Part shown: piece after piece, positions 1 to 9,956 of the stretch
Position numbering within the stretch: position 1 is the first letter of the stretch
Layout of the letters: every line of letters starts with the position of its first letter
Origin: Takifugu bimaculatus
Taxonomy: Eukaryota; Chordata; Actinopteri; Tetraodontiformes; Tetraodontidae
Direction: 5' to 3'
NCBI GenBank assembly: GCA_004026145.2
Contig: CP034975.1
Coordinates: 2,582,398-2,646,397, forward strand
Length of the DNA stretch: 64,000 nucleotides
Made by a program: the position numbers and the translations under genes
Notes under the pieces: model-generated
The model's input: only the letters and a program-made list of their open reading frames with translations
The model's database searches: none
Told to the model about the DNA's origin: nothing

Positions 1-1680
1 AGATGGGAAAGTTTCACAGTGATTGTTCAGAGAAACTTGCAAATCTGCTTGACACTAATCTGATTCACATTACTCTTCCATTCCCATCAAGTTTCAGTGT
101 CACCAGTATCAGAAACAGTCATTTTTACCAGTGTCCTGTTCGGTCGATAAACTGAGGCAAACACACAAGATCACATTTCCCAAGGTCATAAATGGCCTTT
201 TTATAATGGAAAAGGAACTTTGTGACTTCAAGTCATAAATTATTGGCTGTACTGTAGACTCTGGAGTTCTAGGTCAAACCTGCTTACAAAAACATTAGTT
301 AATATTATAGTTCACCGCAAAGGTGCGTTAAAAAGCACGAACATACTGTATGCAACAAGGTATCCATCTTGTTTGCTGGATAAGCATGTGTGTGTGTGGC
401 AGGAATCTACTTCTTAAGGAAGGTTCAGGGTTTGACAGGAAAAACCAGCTCCCATACAGTCTGCATCCAGTCAGCGTGAAAGGAGGGCCCCATAACTCCG
501 GAAAAGAATCTTATTCAGTTCTTGAAGCAACCATAGGTGCTGACTTTGCCAGCGCACTCATTTCATGCGGCGTAGTCATTTCTGCTCCGGCGAGTGGACA
601 CACCATACAGAAACTTGAACTGGGTCTAATTTTAATTTGTTTTCATCTCACACTGTTCCTGAAACCAGCCGCTTGTGCTGTACTCTGAAGAGGCTGCGAA
701 AGGAGCTGTTGCGTGAACTCCTCAGATTTCTCAGATAATGACTCTTCTCAGAAGCTTCTTCTTTTATGAAATCCACCTTCGTTGTGCCAACATTCACATG
801 TACACATTTGTTCTTTTCCACTTGCCACGTCAGCCAATCCAAGAGCAGTTTTAGCGTCTTTAGCTGTGACAGTTTTTGACATCAGGTGTCGTTCTCGGCA
901 AAGGCGGGACTGACGCCTAACTTTCAGTTTGCACAATTTGCACACATGTCCCGGGATTGATCTGCCGGGCAGATCTCATTATTTGCAACAGTCATGGAAA
1001 ACCATTCTTGACAAATCTGGGCCAGGGCTGTCTCCAGGACAGCACTCGCCAAGGGATACCTGGGGTTGGTCACCTGAGATTTCCTCCAACCCCAACTGGT
1101 GCAACCTGAGCCCAGGCCCAGGGATTGTGTCATGGACAGAGTCTCCCAGCACGTCTTGTCTGGTTACTTGCCGCCACAATGGAACAATAGCACCGGAGAG
1201 TCTGTCGCGGCGAGAGGAGATCTGACACTGATTTGGTTTTCATGTGTGAGGGATGGCGGCAGACAAATTGTTCTGAGGCGGCACAGCTTTTTGATTTCGC
1301 ATTGGTTTTCAAAATGGTCCCATTTTGCTGCAGTTGCCAACCGACGTATTCTTGAGGGCAACCTTTTTGCTGGTGGTGAGAGAGGCCTCACTGTGGTTCC
1401 TAAGGGATCTGACACCTATAGGTCAGCAGGGGTGTGTACCTGTTGCCAACGTATTGTTCTGGTGCCCTGACGGGGTCGGGGTGTAAGGGGATAAGGCACC
1501 GGTTTGCTCTCCCTCTGAGTGGACACAGGGCTATCCATGGCCTGGACTCTGTCAAGACTGTTAAGAGTATGCAACATGATCCGCATTCGCTGGACCTTCA
1601 GATCCCACGGATGCACAAGGACACTTTAGATGGTTGTCTTCTTCCGTCTTCATGATGACCTTGTAGTAAAGGGTAAAAGG
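1..1680. other. Probable upstream intron of ikzf2
   Basis: No exon of ikzf2 or another recognised gene was found here. Several open frames of 60-123 codons exist on both strands but none resembles a known domain. The missing ikzf2 start exon (expected Met-acidic, about 12-15 codons with a phase-1 donor) was looked for and not convincingly found. The stretch at 1020-1240 is GC-richer than its surroundings. Confidence 0.5.
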
Positions 1681-1681
1681 A

Positions 1682-2240
1682 AAGTTTCCATGTTAATGTT
1701 TTGTTCCCAGTTTCCAGACTAAGTTTCCATGTTAATGTTTTCCTTCCTTACGGTTGCAATGTTCGCCTTCGTGCTTATAGGCCTGATTGTGATGATAACC
1801 AAGAGGTCTTTGTCTGTTCATGGCCTGAAAGTGGGGGTTTCCAAGAAGTGGGAATGGTTAAAGGATATTGTCTGTTTAAAAAAAACATGGGAACGTACAC
1901 CTAACCTCTAATAAGAATACTAAAAAGTACATAATGGTGGAAAACGGGGAAAAATGGCTAAATAGAAGGAGGAGCCCGGGGAGGAGTCAACCCAGGCTCC
2001 AAATTGTATAAAAGCTGGAGATTTCTTGCTAGATTTCAGACTTAGCCCGGGCTACTTCTCATGCATGGTGAATTGTGAATCGACAATATACCATCATTGG
2101 ACCGTGAACCAGCTGACCTTGACTCATTATTCGACTTTGTCGTGGCAACTCTGCTTCAACCCATTGGCACTGGCATAGGCATTCTGACTTAGGAAAAGTG
2201 TAAGTTCATTAAGTAATCAGACAGAGAGGAAAAGCCACAA
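1682..2240 (+). repeat. Possible LTR-like or promoter-like insertion
   Basis: A 21-bp sequence (1682-1702) is repeated exactly at 1721-1741, a 39-base period, right after the purine-rich run gggtaaaaggaaag. A frame at 1729-1911 then encodes a strongly hydrophobic stretch (MLMFSFLTVAMFAFVLIGLI) followed by basic residues. Downstream there is a purine-rich tract (1960-1985) and a consensus TATAAAAG at 2007-2014. The arrangement (membrane-anchor-like tail, purine tract, TATA box) resembles the 3' end of an envelope gene running into a retroviral LTR. No TG...CA ends, target duplication or second LTR were identified, so this is only a suggestion. It could instead be an alternative promoter about 500 bases before an ikzf2 exon. 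Confidence 0.25.
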
Positions 2241-2507
2241 CAACCTCCATAATGGCCATTCAGCTTAGGCCTATAGGACAGGTGAGAGGGGTTGTGCTAA
2301 TCACCCCCCCCCCCCGCCTTGACAACTGTATATTTGTAAACTGTTAACTATTATGTTATGTATATCCCCTCTCATCAAAATTTTTAATTAATGCTAGTCT
2401 GTTTAGCGAGAGTGAGTGAGACACTATGTCTCTTCAAACCTCATCATAGTTGTTGTGTATTTAAATTAAGTACAATGAAGATTGTCTTGTTTCTGTTCAT
2501 CTCCCAG

Positions 2508-2609
2508 GTAACGGCCAGTGCTCTCCTGGTGATGAGAACTCGAGAATGTTGGCAGACCTGTCAGCAGCTAATGGACAGACAGTTCCTCAGGGTCCTAATT
2601 CCCCTAGTG
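2508..2609 (+). CDS. ikzf2: ikzf2 N-terminal exon
   Basis: The exon follows a pyrimidine-rich acceptor (ctcccag, 2501-2507) and stops before a gtgagt donor at 2610. Its 102 bases start and end in phase 1. The frame reads GNGQCSPGDENSRMLADLS, then ANGQTVPQGPNSPS. This aligns with the human Helios segment around CDNELSPEREHSNMAIDL and the following NGQ. It lies N-terminal to all fingers and is probably unstructured. An alternative frame also stays open but does not match the family. The exon that should come before it, encoding the start methionine and roughly 12 residues, was not found at 1-2500. Confidence 0.82.
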
Positions 2610-5546
2610 GTGAGTTGTACAGAGGCGCTGGAGATGGACGACTGAAGAGGGTGTGCACGGCAGCATCATCTGTTGCACAAAATAATGCTATGTTAAAAAT
2701 AGAGAAACAATGTAGTTGGCTATGAAGGAGGTCGGGTGAAGGAAAACACTGACAAGCCCTTGAGAATAATAAAAATATATGCCTGAAATATGAAGGGAGT
2801 GACTGACCATTATGCATCTATGAAACGTGAATTCTGGATTTTTTTAAATCACAAAATCATGCTTTTAAATATGAGGCTAGTGTCCATTCTTACAGTTCAT
2901 CACGCGAACAAGTTCACTAATAAACACAGCCACTCTGTGCCAAATGACATGTTTTGCCATGCGTTATCACACCATATATTATTGCGCTTGTTACCAATGT
3001 GACTCTTCCCCAGAAGTGTTGTCTGATACTTCAGATTAGAAGAAGCAATGTCACTGTGATGCAGCAAAGTCGTTTATTTTTCTTTTTTATACAAAAAGGG
3101 GAAAACCAAGTGAGGCACCCAAGTTAGCAAATGGGATCTTTGTTTCCCACAAGTTCAAAGCTACTGTAGGAGGAGGTGGGCAGAACCACGATTTATACAC
3201 GGAGACACTTTAACGGTTAAAAGCTCATGTCAGGGTGAAAGCTACCTTATAAAAGACAGGTGAGATCCCCTCATTTGTTCAGCAGTTTTATTGTCACTGC
3301 CGCGGAGGGAGCGAAAATACACCCTTTGTGTGAGTTGACAATTTCAGGAGGGCGAAGGACAGAAGGTCTTTGTGCATCTGTAGTTTATGGAAGAGGTACA
3401 CCCAAACATGGTGCCTTGACCTGAACTATGTCAGAACTGCGTCAGCATCGTTGGCTTTATCAAAGGCTAACTGCTCTGTGCTTTCAACCCTGCTACAGTA
3501 GAGAGACAGATGTAAAGATGTAAGGAGCCAAACAGCAAGGATGTTCAGGTCTGCTCCGTGTTGCCAGGATACTGGCAACAATTGCAATGTGGGTATTAGG
3601 ATGAGGGTTCTATCTGTTTAAGAAATGGTGGCATTGGAAACCTACCGAATCTGTACAAAGAGCACTCCCGTTTTGTAACCAGATTTTGCCCACATTAGGA
3701 GCGTTACCTTAATGTACTTTACTAGCTGCTAAGAGTTAAATGGATGCAGTTTCCAAACCTGAGGGGACAGTTGATGGATGCACTCATATAGGAGGCTTTA
3801 GCAAACCAACAGTACCTACTCACACCATGATTACTGTTGCAGTATAGCCCTGAAATGGATCATTCTGGTTTGCAAGTTTTATCAAATTTTGGTCTGGTTC
3901 CATATACTGTATATATAGTCTCAAAGAAACCAGGTTGGCTCCCTTTAAAGATCTCAGATGACATATCTACACTTTGCATTCTTTCATTTTAAATAATTGC
4001 ATAGGTGTTTAATTATTTCCAATTAACATTAAGGTTTGTCATTAAAGCAGCCTGGCCATTTCAGTGACATTTTTTTGTATCCTCACTTTTCAGATATAGA
4101 CATGAGATATAGCATATTTTCGTTTGCGTGTGCAATGGTCCGTCCTTAATTCTAAAACAGGTATTACTAACTAGCGGTTGAAAGGAGGTTAGAGACAGAG
4201 AATAGTTTCCAAACCTGCCACAACCACCCACACAATTAAACAGTCTTTTTGTTGCATTGACACTCCTTTATCTCTCCAGGTACAACTCACAACCAGATCA
4301 GTCTCTCTCTCTCTCGCTCTCCTTCTCTTTGTGTCAGTCCATCCCTACTAGAATTCCCTTCCAGACACTCATTAAAAGATTTATTTTCCGCGACTTTTTC
4401 AGAGCAGGCGGCATTCTTTGCGTTTTTAAGATAATGCATAGTTCTTAAAAGAATTAATCCCAAAGCTAATCCGGATAACATGAACTTTGAAACATGTTTC
4501 TGAAATAAATGGGGTTAAATATTTTTTTTAGAATCCAAAAAAAAGCATCCAGGTGCAATTAGAAATGCTGTTTTTGTTTAACAGAATTGAAAATTAAACA
4601 GGAGGAGGACACGGTGGAGCAGCCCGATAACAGAAGTCCAGCAGTGGAAGAAATGGGCCAAACTGGAGAGAAGGAAGCGGCGCTGGAGGACTCCATGAGC
4701 AGCAGCCCCAGGGATGTTCACGACAGATTATCAGGACCAAATGTGGCAGCGGATGCGGGGAATCGACAATCAAATGGTATCGGTAAGTATGACTATGTCA
4801 ATATGCGAATATTTTGAACTGCTTAAGAGTGAATCAGAAAACAGGGTGTGTGGTTTACACTCTGTTCTTAGACTTGGAATTACTATCAGGAAAAAAAAAA
4901 TCCCTGGAATCCCCCACAACCTGTTCTAGTTGACACCATGACTGCCGGTTGTCACAGCAGCAGGATCATATATTTTCCAACAAACCCCAGATAAAAGAGC
5001 TTCCATTAGAAGAGACAACAGGAAAAATCTGAGCAAAAATCTGGAGTGCACAAAAAAGCTCTCAGGGGTGTCATTATGTAAAATAGCATTTAACTCTCCT
5101 GCTCAGGGAAGAGACATGAAATTCAAGCTCCAGCTTACAGTATTTTATTGTTTTACAACTCACATATGACACAAGCACAAATGTTGTACCCAAGCAGGTA
5201 TTTCTATTTATAGACTTGAAATATTGTGAAGAGACAGCAAGCCTCGTTTGTCCAATGTTTATCATTCAAAAGATGTGGAAAAAATAGCTCTCCGAGTGCT
5301 TCTTACTCACATCCTTGAGGAGAATAGACAATGTTTGATGACATCATCTAATAGGTGACAGGCCATTCCAGTGCAACCAGTGTGGCGTCTCGTTCACCCA
5401 GAAGGGAAACCTGCTGCGACACATCAAGCTGCACACAGGCGAAAAACCCTTCAAATGCCCCTTCTGCAGCTACGCCTGCCGCCGCCGAGATGCTCTCACT
5501 GGTCATTTGCGCACTCATGCCGGTATGACTCCTCCTCACACTCTTT

Positions 5547-5598
<52 letters not shown>

Positions 5599-8500
5599 TC
5601 ACTCATTTTCTCAGAACAGGCCTCTTTCCTCTTCTCTGATGTAGTAAAAGCTGAACCAGCGATGAACACTGTTGAAGAATGCTTCCAAACCTGTCCAGTC
5701 TGAGTGTTTGTACTGTATTAATCATCTCAGTCTGCTACGGCACCAGCTTCTCTTGCCATGAGTGTGTGACAGCACAGCAGTGTCCACCATAATCTTCATT
5801 TCCTACCAAAATTCATGCACAGTCATATCGTACAAATGTTCCCTCAAGGTTGCTTGAAAATTTGATTACCATGCTACTTACCTATGCATACATAGCCAAT
5901 AGCAGCTCCAAAATAATATGAAAGCTGCAATTTTCACATTTTGCTTTTTGGAGGCTTTTAACTATCTCTTAAAAGTCTCCAGACATATGCCTTCTTCTGA
6001 AGCTTTGTGTGAATAATGGAGGAGCTGGCAGAAATACTGTAGCCATAGTAGCCGCACAGGGACTCTGTAACTCTCTGTCTCATATTGTTCCGTGGACATA
6101 ATGGTGCTTTTTCTTTTTTCGTGTGAGAGCTATAGACGGCGCTTTGAGTGCTTTGCGGTCAGGAACCAAGGACATGCTTTTCCTGAGTTGCTTGACTTGC
6201 TCAGGAGGAAACAGTCTGTTGAGAAACTCAGAAGAGAGGTGGTTGTGTTTCTTAGCTCTAACCCCCCTTTTTTCAGGCTACCACTGAGGGTACCCCTTGT
6301 GATGGGGTTCACTCAGACTCCAGACTCAGAATCCACTGACATAGAGCACTTTTTGGTGTTGGTAATCTTTAACCTCCTTCCAAACTACTCACCAGTGTGT
6401 TTCATTTTTGTAGCCCTGACAGCACTGTGCTGTGGCCAGACAAGGAAAAAAAGGTGTAACCTAAAGAGGAAAATAATGCACTTAATAAGAGGCGAGGTGG
6501 GAGGGGGATGTATGTCAAGAAGGATGAATGCTGTTAAAATCAGTCAAGTGAGTGCAGAGTCATGATTTACATGAGTAAAAATAGCAACAAGCTAAATGTG
6601 ACTTCTTCAAGTCCATCTGAGAGTTGCGCAAAACTGTAGTGCAGCGTGGGTGGCAATAAAAATGTGATGGAGTAATGAGGTCCGTGTTGCGTGAGCCAAA
6701 AAAGGAGGAGGGAGTGATCAAAGATTGGATATTGCAGACTCCACGATTTTCACTTTCACAGGAGAAAATCGCCAAAGAAAATGATTACCATGCTGCCGTT
6801 TTATTTCGAGGTTACACTGAGACTGAATATTGCTTACACAGCTGCCCACACAGAACTCATACTGAAACCTTTTGTTATTAGCCATCTCTTCAGTGCCTCC
6901 TTGCTCAAAGCTATGATAATATGATAATCAACCCAAGGTTTGAGTTCAGCCAGTACATTCATAAAAAAAAATACTGTCATTCCATATGATTCACATAATA
7001 AAAACAGCCATGTCATTCTGCAACATGTGGGTTGTCATAATGTTTAATCGTAATACCTTCCACTATCGGGCCTGTGGCTCTTACTATGCCATCTTGCCTA
7101 TGCTGATGTGTTGATCACGTGGGTTTGCTTGTGTAGCCTCCGATCTTTAAATGACTCATTCAGTTGTTTTTTGAGAATACTCTAGCACAGGACACAGACA
7201 CATGTCTGCCTTCCTTGTCTGCCTGTGTAGGATTTTGAACCTTTATTGAGCATCTTGTGATTTAAGTTTGACACATTTCCACTTTGAGTGTAAAAAGGCA
7301 GAGATTCCACAAAGGTTAGACGTTTCTCTGCATTTACAAACTGACATATTTTAAGGGATTGTAGAAAACTGTCTGAGAATCTGAAGAGCCAGGCATCGAT
7401 GTTTGGTGCAAAGCTGGCTGATGTCCTGACCTATATATAAAGGACATGTGTTCATCTTTCCACTCGTCTGGGTAGGAAGTTTTTAGAATTTTTTTTTCTA
7501 AAATTGCACAATGAATCATGCTACACCTCCATAGTGCTTGAACTTAGGATTTAGTCTCCTACGGCCACCATGGGATGCTTGATCGGTTCCACGTTTTACT
7601 CAAACGTAAAGTTGCACTCCCACTGTTGTGGGAAAGACCAAGTGTTGTGAAACGTATGAATTTGTGATGCAACCTACCTCGGCCTCCACATTTCCTTTTC
7701 TGTCTGGTAACTGTTGCGTGGAATTCTCACATTACTAGTGGAGTGTCCATGATCTCAGAAGGTGGTTTGTTTGTACAGTTCTACAGGTTAGTCGGTTTTT
7801 ACTGCACCACCTGTTTTGTCGCACTAGTGCTCACTCTCTGGTTCATGTTCTCTTCTTTCACGGTCTTCACTTCTAGTGGGAAAACCGCACAAGTGCAACT
7901 ATTGCGGACGGAGTTACAAACAGCGCACATCTCTGGAGGAGCACAAAGAGCGCTGCCATAACTACCTGCAGGGAATCAGCCTGGATCCGACCATCAATGC
8001 TGGTCCTTACGCTGGTAAAGACCTTACAAATTTTATCTGTTGTTCATTTTCACTTGAATTTCCAGGACTGGATTTCTCCTGAAATGTGGACTGCAAAAAC
8101 AAATTAAACGAACAAACAAATTAATAAGTAAACCGATAACTTGTTCTGCAGAAATTACTGACATAATACGTTTAAAAATGAGGTATGTGTTATTCTTTAT
8201 CACATCCCACTGAAAGTGAAACATCCAAACATTTATCTTGAACTTAAGGTGAGGTTGCCACAGAGCCAAGGCCCATGGCGGAGTCCAATAGCCTGACCAC
8301 GTTCAATCGGCCGCCTGTTATTGAAAGGCTGAATGTGGGCAAGAGGAAAAGCACCCCACCCCAGAAATTCATGGGTGGGTATTTCAGACAAATTCTAATG
8401 ACTTTCTTGCAGCATTTTAGAGTTGCTCTGTGTAATTATCTGCAACCTTCTATTACATTTTTCCATGTTTCACTTATTTGAGTCTTTTGTTTATGTAACC

Positions 8501-9765
8501 ACTGATATAGTTTCCCCATCCTTTTCACATGCTAGTATTCTACTGTATATCATAATGTAGCACAGCACTACTTAAGAGTAGAGTTTTATTCTTACTTAGC
8601 ACTTAGCAGCAACAGTTTGACTGAAAGGCAAGGAAATGTTTTTCACTCTGTGGTTTGATACACCTGTGACTTTGCCATCGGTCTTGTCGAGAGCAAACAG
8701 CTCACCGCATCCCTGTTAAGCAGGAGTTAAACAAAGCACTGGTAGATGGATGGGGTTTTCCACCACATTAGACATCTACACGCAAAACATCAAGTGCAAA
8801 AAATTTGAAAAACAAGAGTTGAAGTGCAAATTTTGCCTGCTTCTGTAAAGAGTAATCACGCTTACCTCAGTGCATCTTTATAAATGTATAGTTTGCAAAG
8901 CTGTGTTTGTAAAGTCAGCTCATGTTCGTGCCAAAGTTCTCCAAACATTTTCATTTTTGGTACAGGTGAGAAGATGTTACGTTACAGCTACCCTGAGCTA
9001 GCCTATGGAATGGGACTCAAGTATGAGAAGCAATCTGAAATGTTGCCTGCCCACATGGACCAGGCCATCAACAATGCCACCATCCCATATGTGTTGTCAG
9101 AAACCCTGCGGCCCATGCTTCACCACCCAGGTCCTCCCATCTCTATTGCTGAGATGTCCTCCATGGTTAACCCGCTCTTCCACCATGTGCTACCACTTGG
9201 CCAACGCGCAGAGCGTCCACGAAGTGGTGGTACGCTCCCCCCTCAGCCCCATGATGTCCACAGCCAACCTACAACAAATGGTCCAGCTGGTTTGACAAGG
9301 CTAATCAAACTGCCTCCAAAAGGACAAGAAGACTCACCTAGCAACAGCGGACTTGATTCTGACTCAGCTCGTAGCAGCCCTCACGAGAGACAGACCTACC
9401 AAGGGACCAATCTGCCTTCAGGCCTCAGGTCTCGAGCCAGCCCAGCCATAGCCTGTGTAGAAGAAAGGGTTCTTGAGTCGTCTCCCCAGAGTGGCACAGG
9501 AGGTGGGAATGGGTTAATACGAGCAGCTACGGAAAGGTCGACAAACCAGGAAGGGGTTAGAGTGTTTGGTCAAGAGGGCCAGGAGTTACGGGCGTTCCAA
9601 TGCGAACACTGCCAAGTGCTTTTTCTGGATCATGTCATGTACACCATCCACATGGGTTGTCATGGATACAGGGATCCAATGGAATGCAACATTTGCGGTC
9701 ACCACAGCAAAGACCGCTACGAGTTTTCCTCTCACATCGTGCGTGGTGAACATACCTTCCATTGA
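2508..9765 (+). CDS. ikzf2: ikzf2 (Helios) zinc-finger transcription factor, 5'-partial, six exons
   Basis: Seen: six exons (2508-2609, 4585-4782, 5355-5522, 7877-8014, 8249-8374, 8966-9765) join in one frame, all at phase-1 GT-AG junctions, giving about 510 residues to a TGA at 9763-9765. The order is an acidic region, C2H2 fingers 2, 3 and 4, a linker with GKRKSTPPQKF, a Ser/Pro-rich middle, and C-terminal fingers 5 and 6. Known of the family: Ikaros proteins are nuclear factors that bind GGGAA-type sites through the N-terminal fingers, dimerise through the last two, and recruit NuRD; Helios is prominent in regulatory T cells. Helios is preferred over Ikaros, Aiolos or Eos because finger 3 reads CPFCSYACRRRDAL, finger 4 reads HKCNYCGRSYKQR, and the protein ends IVRGEHTFH; erbb4 lies next door. 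Odd: finger 1 is missing, and the start exon is not in the window. Human Helios is 526 residues. Confidence 0.93.
2610..4584 (+). other. ikzf2 intron between N-terminal and acidic exons
   Basis: About 2 kb of AT-rich sequence between a gtgagt donor and a tttaacag acceptor. It contains a short (TC)n run at about 4301-4323. No other gene or conserved motif is recognised. Confidence 0.8.
4585..4782 (+). CDS. ikzf2: ikzf2 acidic exon with SUMO-type motif, finger 1 absent
   Basis: The exon runs from acceptor tttaacag to donor gtaagt at 4783. It is 198 bases, phase 1 at both ends. It encodes (E)LKIKQEEDTVEQPDNRSP, an acidic stretch, and ends near GNRQSNGI. IKQE fits the SUMO-acceptor pattern (hydrophobic-K-x-E) at the place of VKLE in human Helios and VKVE in Ikaros, where Ikaros is known to be sumoylated. 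In mammals this exon continues through finger 1 (about 26 further residues). Here the reading frame past the donor gives only GKYDYVNMRIF and then TGA at 4815-4817, with no C2H2 pattern. The donor lies at Gly-Lys codons (GGTAAG), matching the internal donor used for the short human isoform. Confidence 0.88.
4783..5354 (+). other. ikzf2 intron where finger 1 coding sequence would be expected
   Basis: This 572-base interval separates the acidic exon from the finger 2/3 exon. All three forward frames were read for C-x2-C and H-K-R-S-H patterns and none was found. The first 35 bases continue the upstream frame as GKYDYVNMRIF before a stop. Confidence 0.8.
5355..5522 (+). CDS. ikzf2: ikzf2 zinc fingers 2 and 3 (DNA-binding core)
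   Basis: The exon is 168 bases, the same length as the homologous Ikaros exon, with acceptor atag (5351-5354) and donor gtatga at 5523. It encodes finger 2 (CNQCGVSFTQKGNLLRHIKLH), the HTGEKPF linker, and finger 3 (CPFCSYACRRRDALTGHL, then RTH). All zinc-ligand Cys and His are present. Fingers 2 and 3 make the sequence-specific contacts to GGGAA in this family. Two residues differ from human Helios: Gln at 5369-5371, where human Helios has His and Ikaros has Gln, and Val (5387-5389) in place of Ala in CGASF. A (CTTT)n array begins about 20 bases after the donor. Confidence 0.95.
5523..7876 (+). other. ikzf2 intron between finger 3 and finger 4 exons
   Basis: A 2.35-kb intron with donor gtatga and acceptor ttctag. 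It begins with a (CTTT)n array. A 157-codon open frame at 6092-6565 has no recognisable domain and is judged fortuitous. Nothing else is recognised. Confidence 0.8.
5544..5600 (+). repeat. (CTTT)n microsatellite next to ikzf2 splice donor
   Basis: About 14 units of TTTC begin roughly 20 bases downstream of the finger 2/3 exon donor. A uniform pyrimidine tract this close to a 5' splice site could bind PTB-type regulators in the transcript. That effect is inference. Confidence 0.95.
7877..8014 (+). CDS. ikzf2: ikzf2 zinc finger 4 exon
   Basis: The exon follows acceptor ttctag and ends at donor gtaaag (8015). It is 138 bases and phase 1 at both ends. It encodes (V)GKPHKCNYCGRSYKQRTSL and then EEHKERCHNYLQ, which is Ikaros-family finger 4 with its characteristic C-x2-C...H-x4-C-H ending. 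A short divergent tail (GISLDPTINAGPYA) follows. Finger 4 stabilises DNA binding in the family. The identity over the finger is nearly complete relative to mammalian Helios, while the tail is not conserved, as expected. Confidence 0.95.
8249..8374 (+). CDS. ikzf2: ikzf2 linker exon with basic GKRKS motif
   Basis: The exon is 126 bases, phase 1 at both ends, with acceptor ttaag (weak pyrimidine tract) and donor gtgggt at 8375. It encodes EVATEPRPMAESNSLTTFNR, then PPVIERLNVGKRKSTPPQKFMG. PPVIERL and GKRKSTPPQKF match human FERPAVIEKL and GKRKSSTPQKF. This basic, Ser/Thr-rich linker follows the DNA-binding fingers in all Ikaros members. It is separated by a 234-bp intron from the finger 4 exon. 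Confidence 0.9.
8375..8965 (+). other. ikzf2 last intron
   Basis: A 591-base intron, donor gtgggt and acceptor ggtacag. AT-rich, no feature recognised. Confidence 0.85.
8966..9765 (+). CDS. ikzf2: ikzf2 terminal coding exon: linker plus dimerisation fingers 5 and 6
   Basis: The exon follows acceptor ggtacag (ending 8965) and runs 800 bases to TGA. It starts (G)EKMLRYSYPE and includes MDQAINNA, the family's conserved hexapeptide region, then a fish-specific middle with SPSNSGLDSDSARSSP matching human EASPSNSCLDSTDSESS. Finger 5 (CEHCQVLFLDHVMYTIH, about 9601-9663) and finger 6 (CNICGHHSKDRYEFSSH, about 9687-9747) form the C-terminal dimerisation module. The protein ends VRGEHTFH, identical to mammalian Helios. 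The middle part from about 9180 to 9590 is diverged and rich in Ser, Pro, Gly and Arg. Confidence 0.95.
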
Positions 9766-9950
9766 GGGGACAGATGGATGGGCCAAGAAGGGAAGCAATA
9801 GTTCGACATCCATCCTCATTCCTGAAACCTCCTGGCTTGAAAGCACAGTTGTAGTGTAGCACAATCATAGACTCGTTTTATGCTACTTGTGACTCCCGAC
9901 AGTCAAATGAGCATATGAAGGTATGGGCCAAAGACACCTTTTCTACCTTG

Positions 9951-9956
9951 AATAAA
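9951..9956 (+). promoter_or_regulatory. Proximal AATAAA poly(A) signal candidate for ikzf2
   Basis: A perfect AATAAA lies 186 bases after the stop codon and could end a short-3'UTR transcript. Confidence 0.4.

Noticed and set aside
1131..1180. ATG GAC frame reading MDRVSQ as a possible ikzf2 start exon
   Set aside because: Slight resemblance to the Ikaros MDADEGQDMSQVSG start, but no phase-1 donor follows at the right place and the frame does not look conserved.
6092..6565. 157-codon plus-strand frame in an ikzf2 intron
   Set aside because: No recognisable motif; it lies between two confirmed exons and does not match the family.
9566..9868. Overlapping frames in and opposite the finger 5/6 region
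   Set aside because: Shadows of the ikzf2 terminal exon, whose own frame matches Helios to the last residue.
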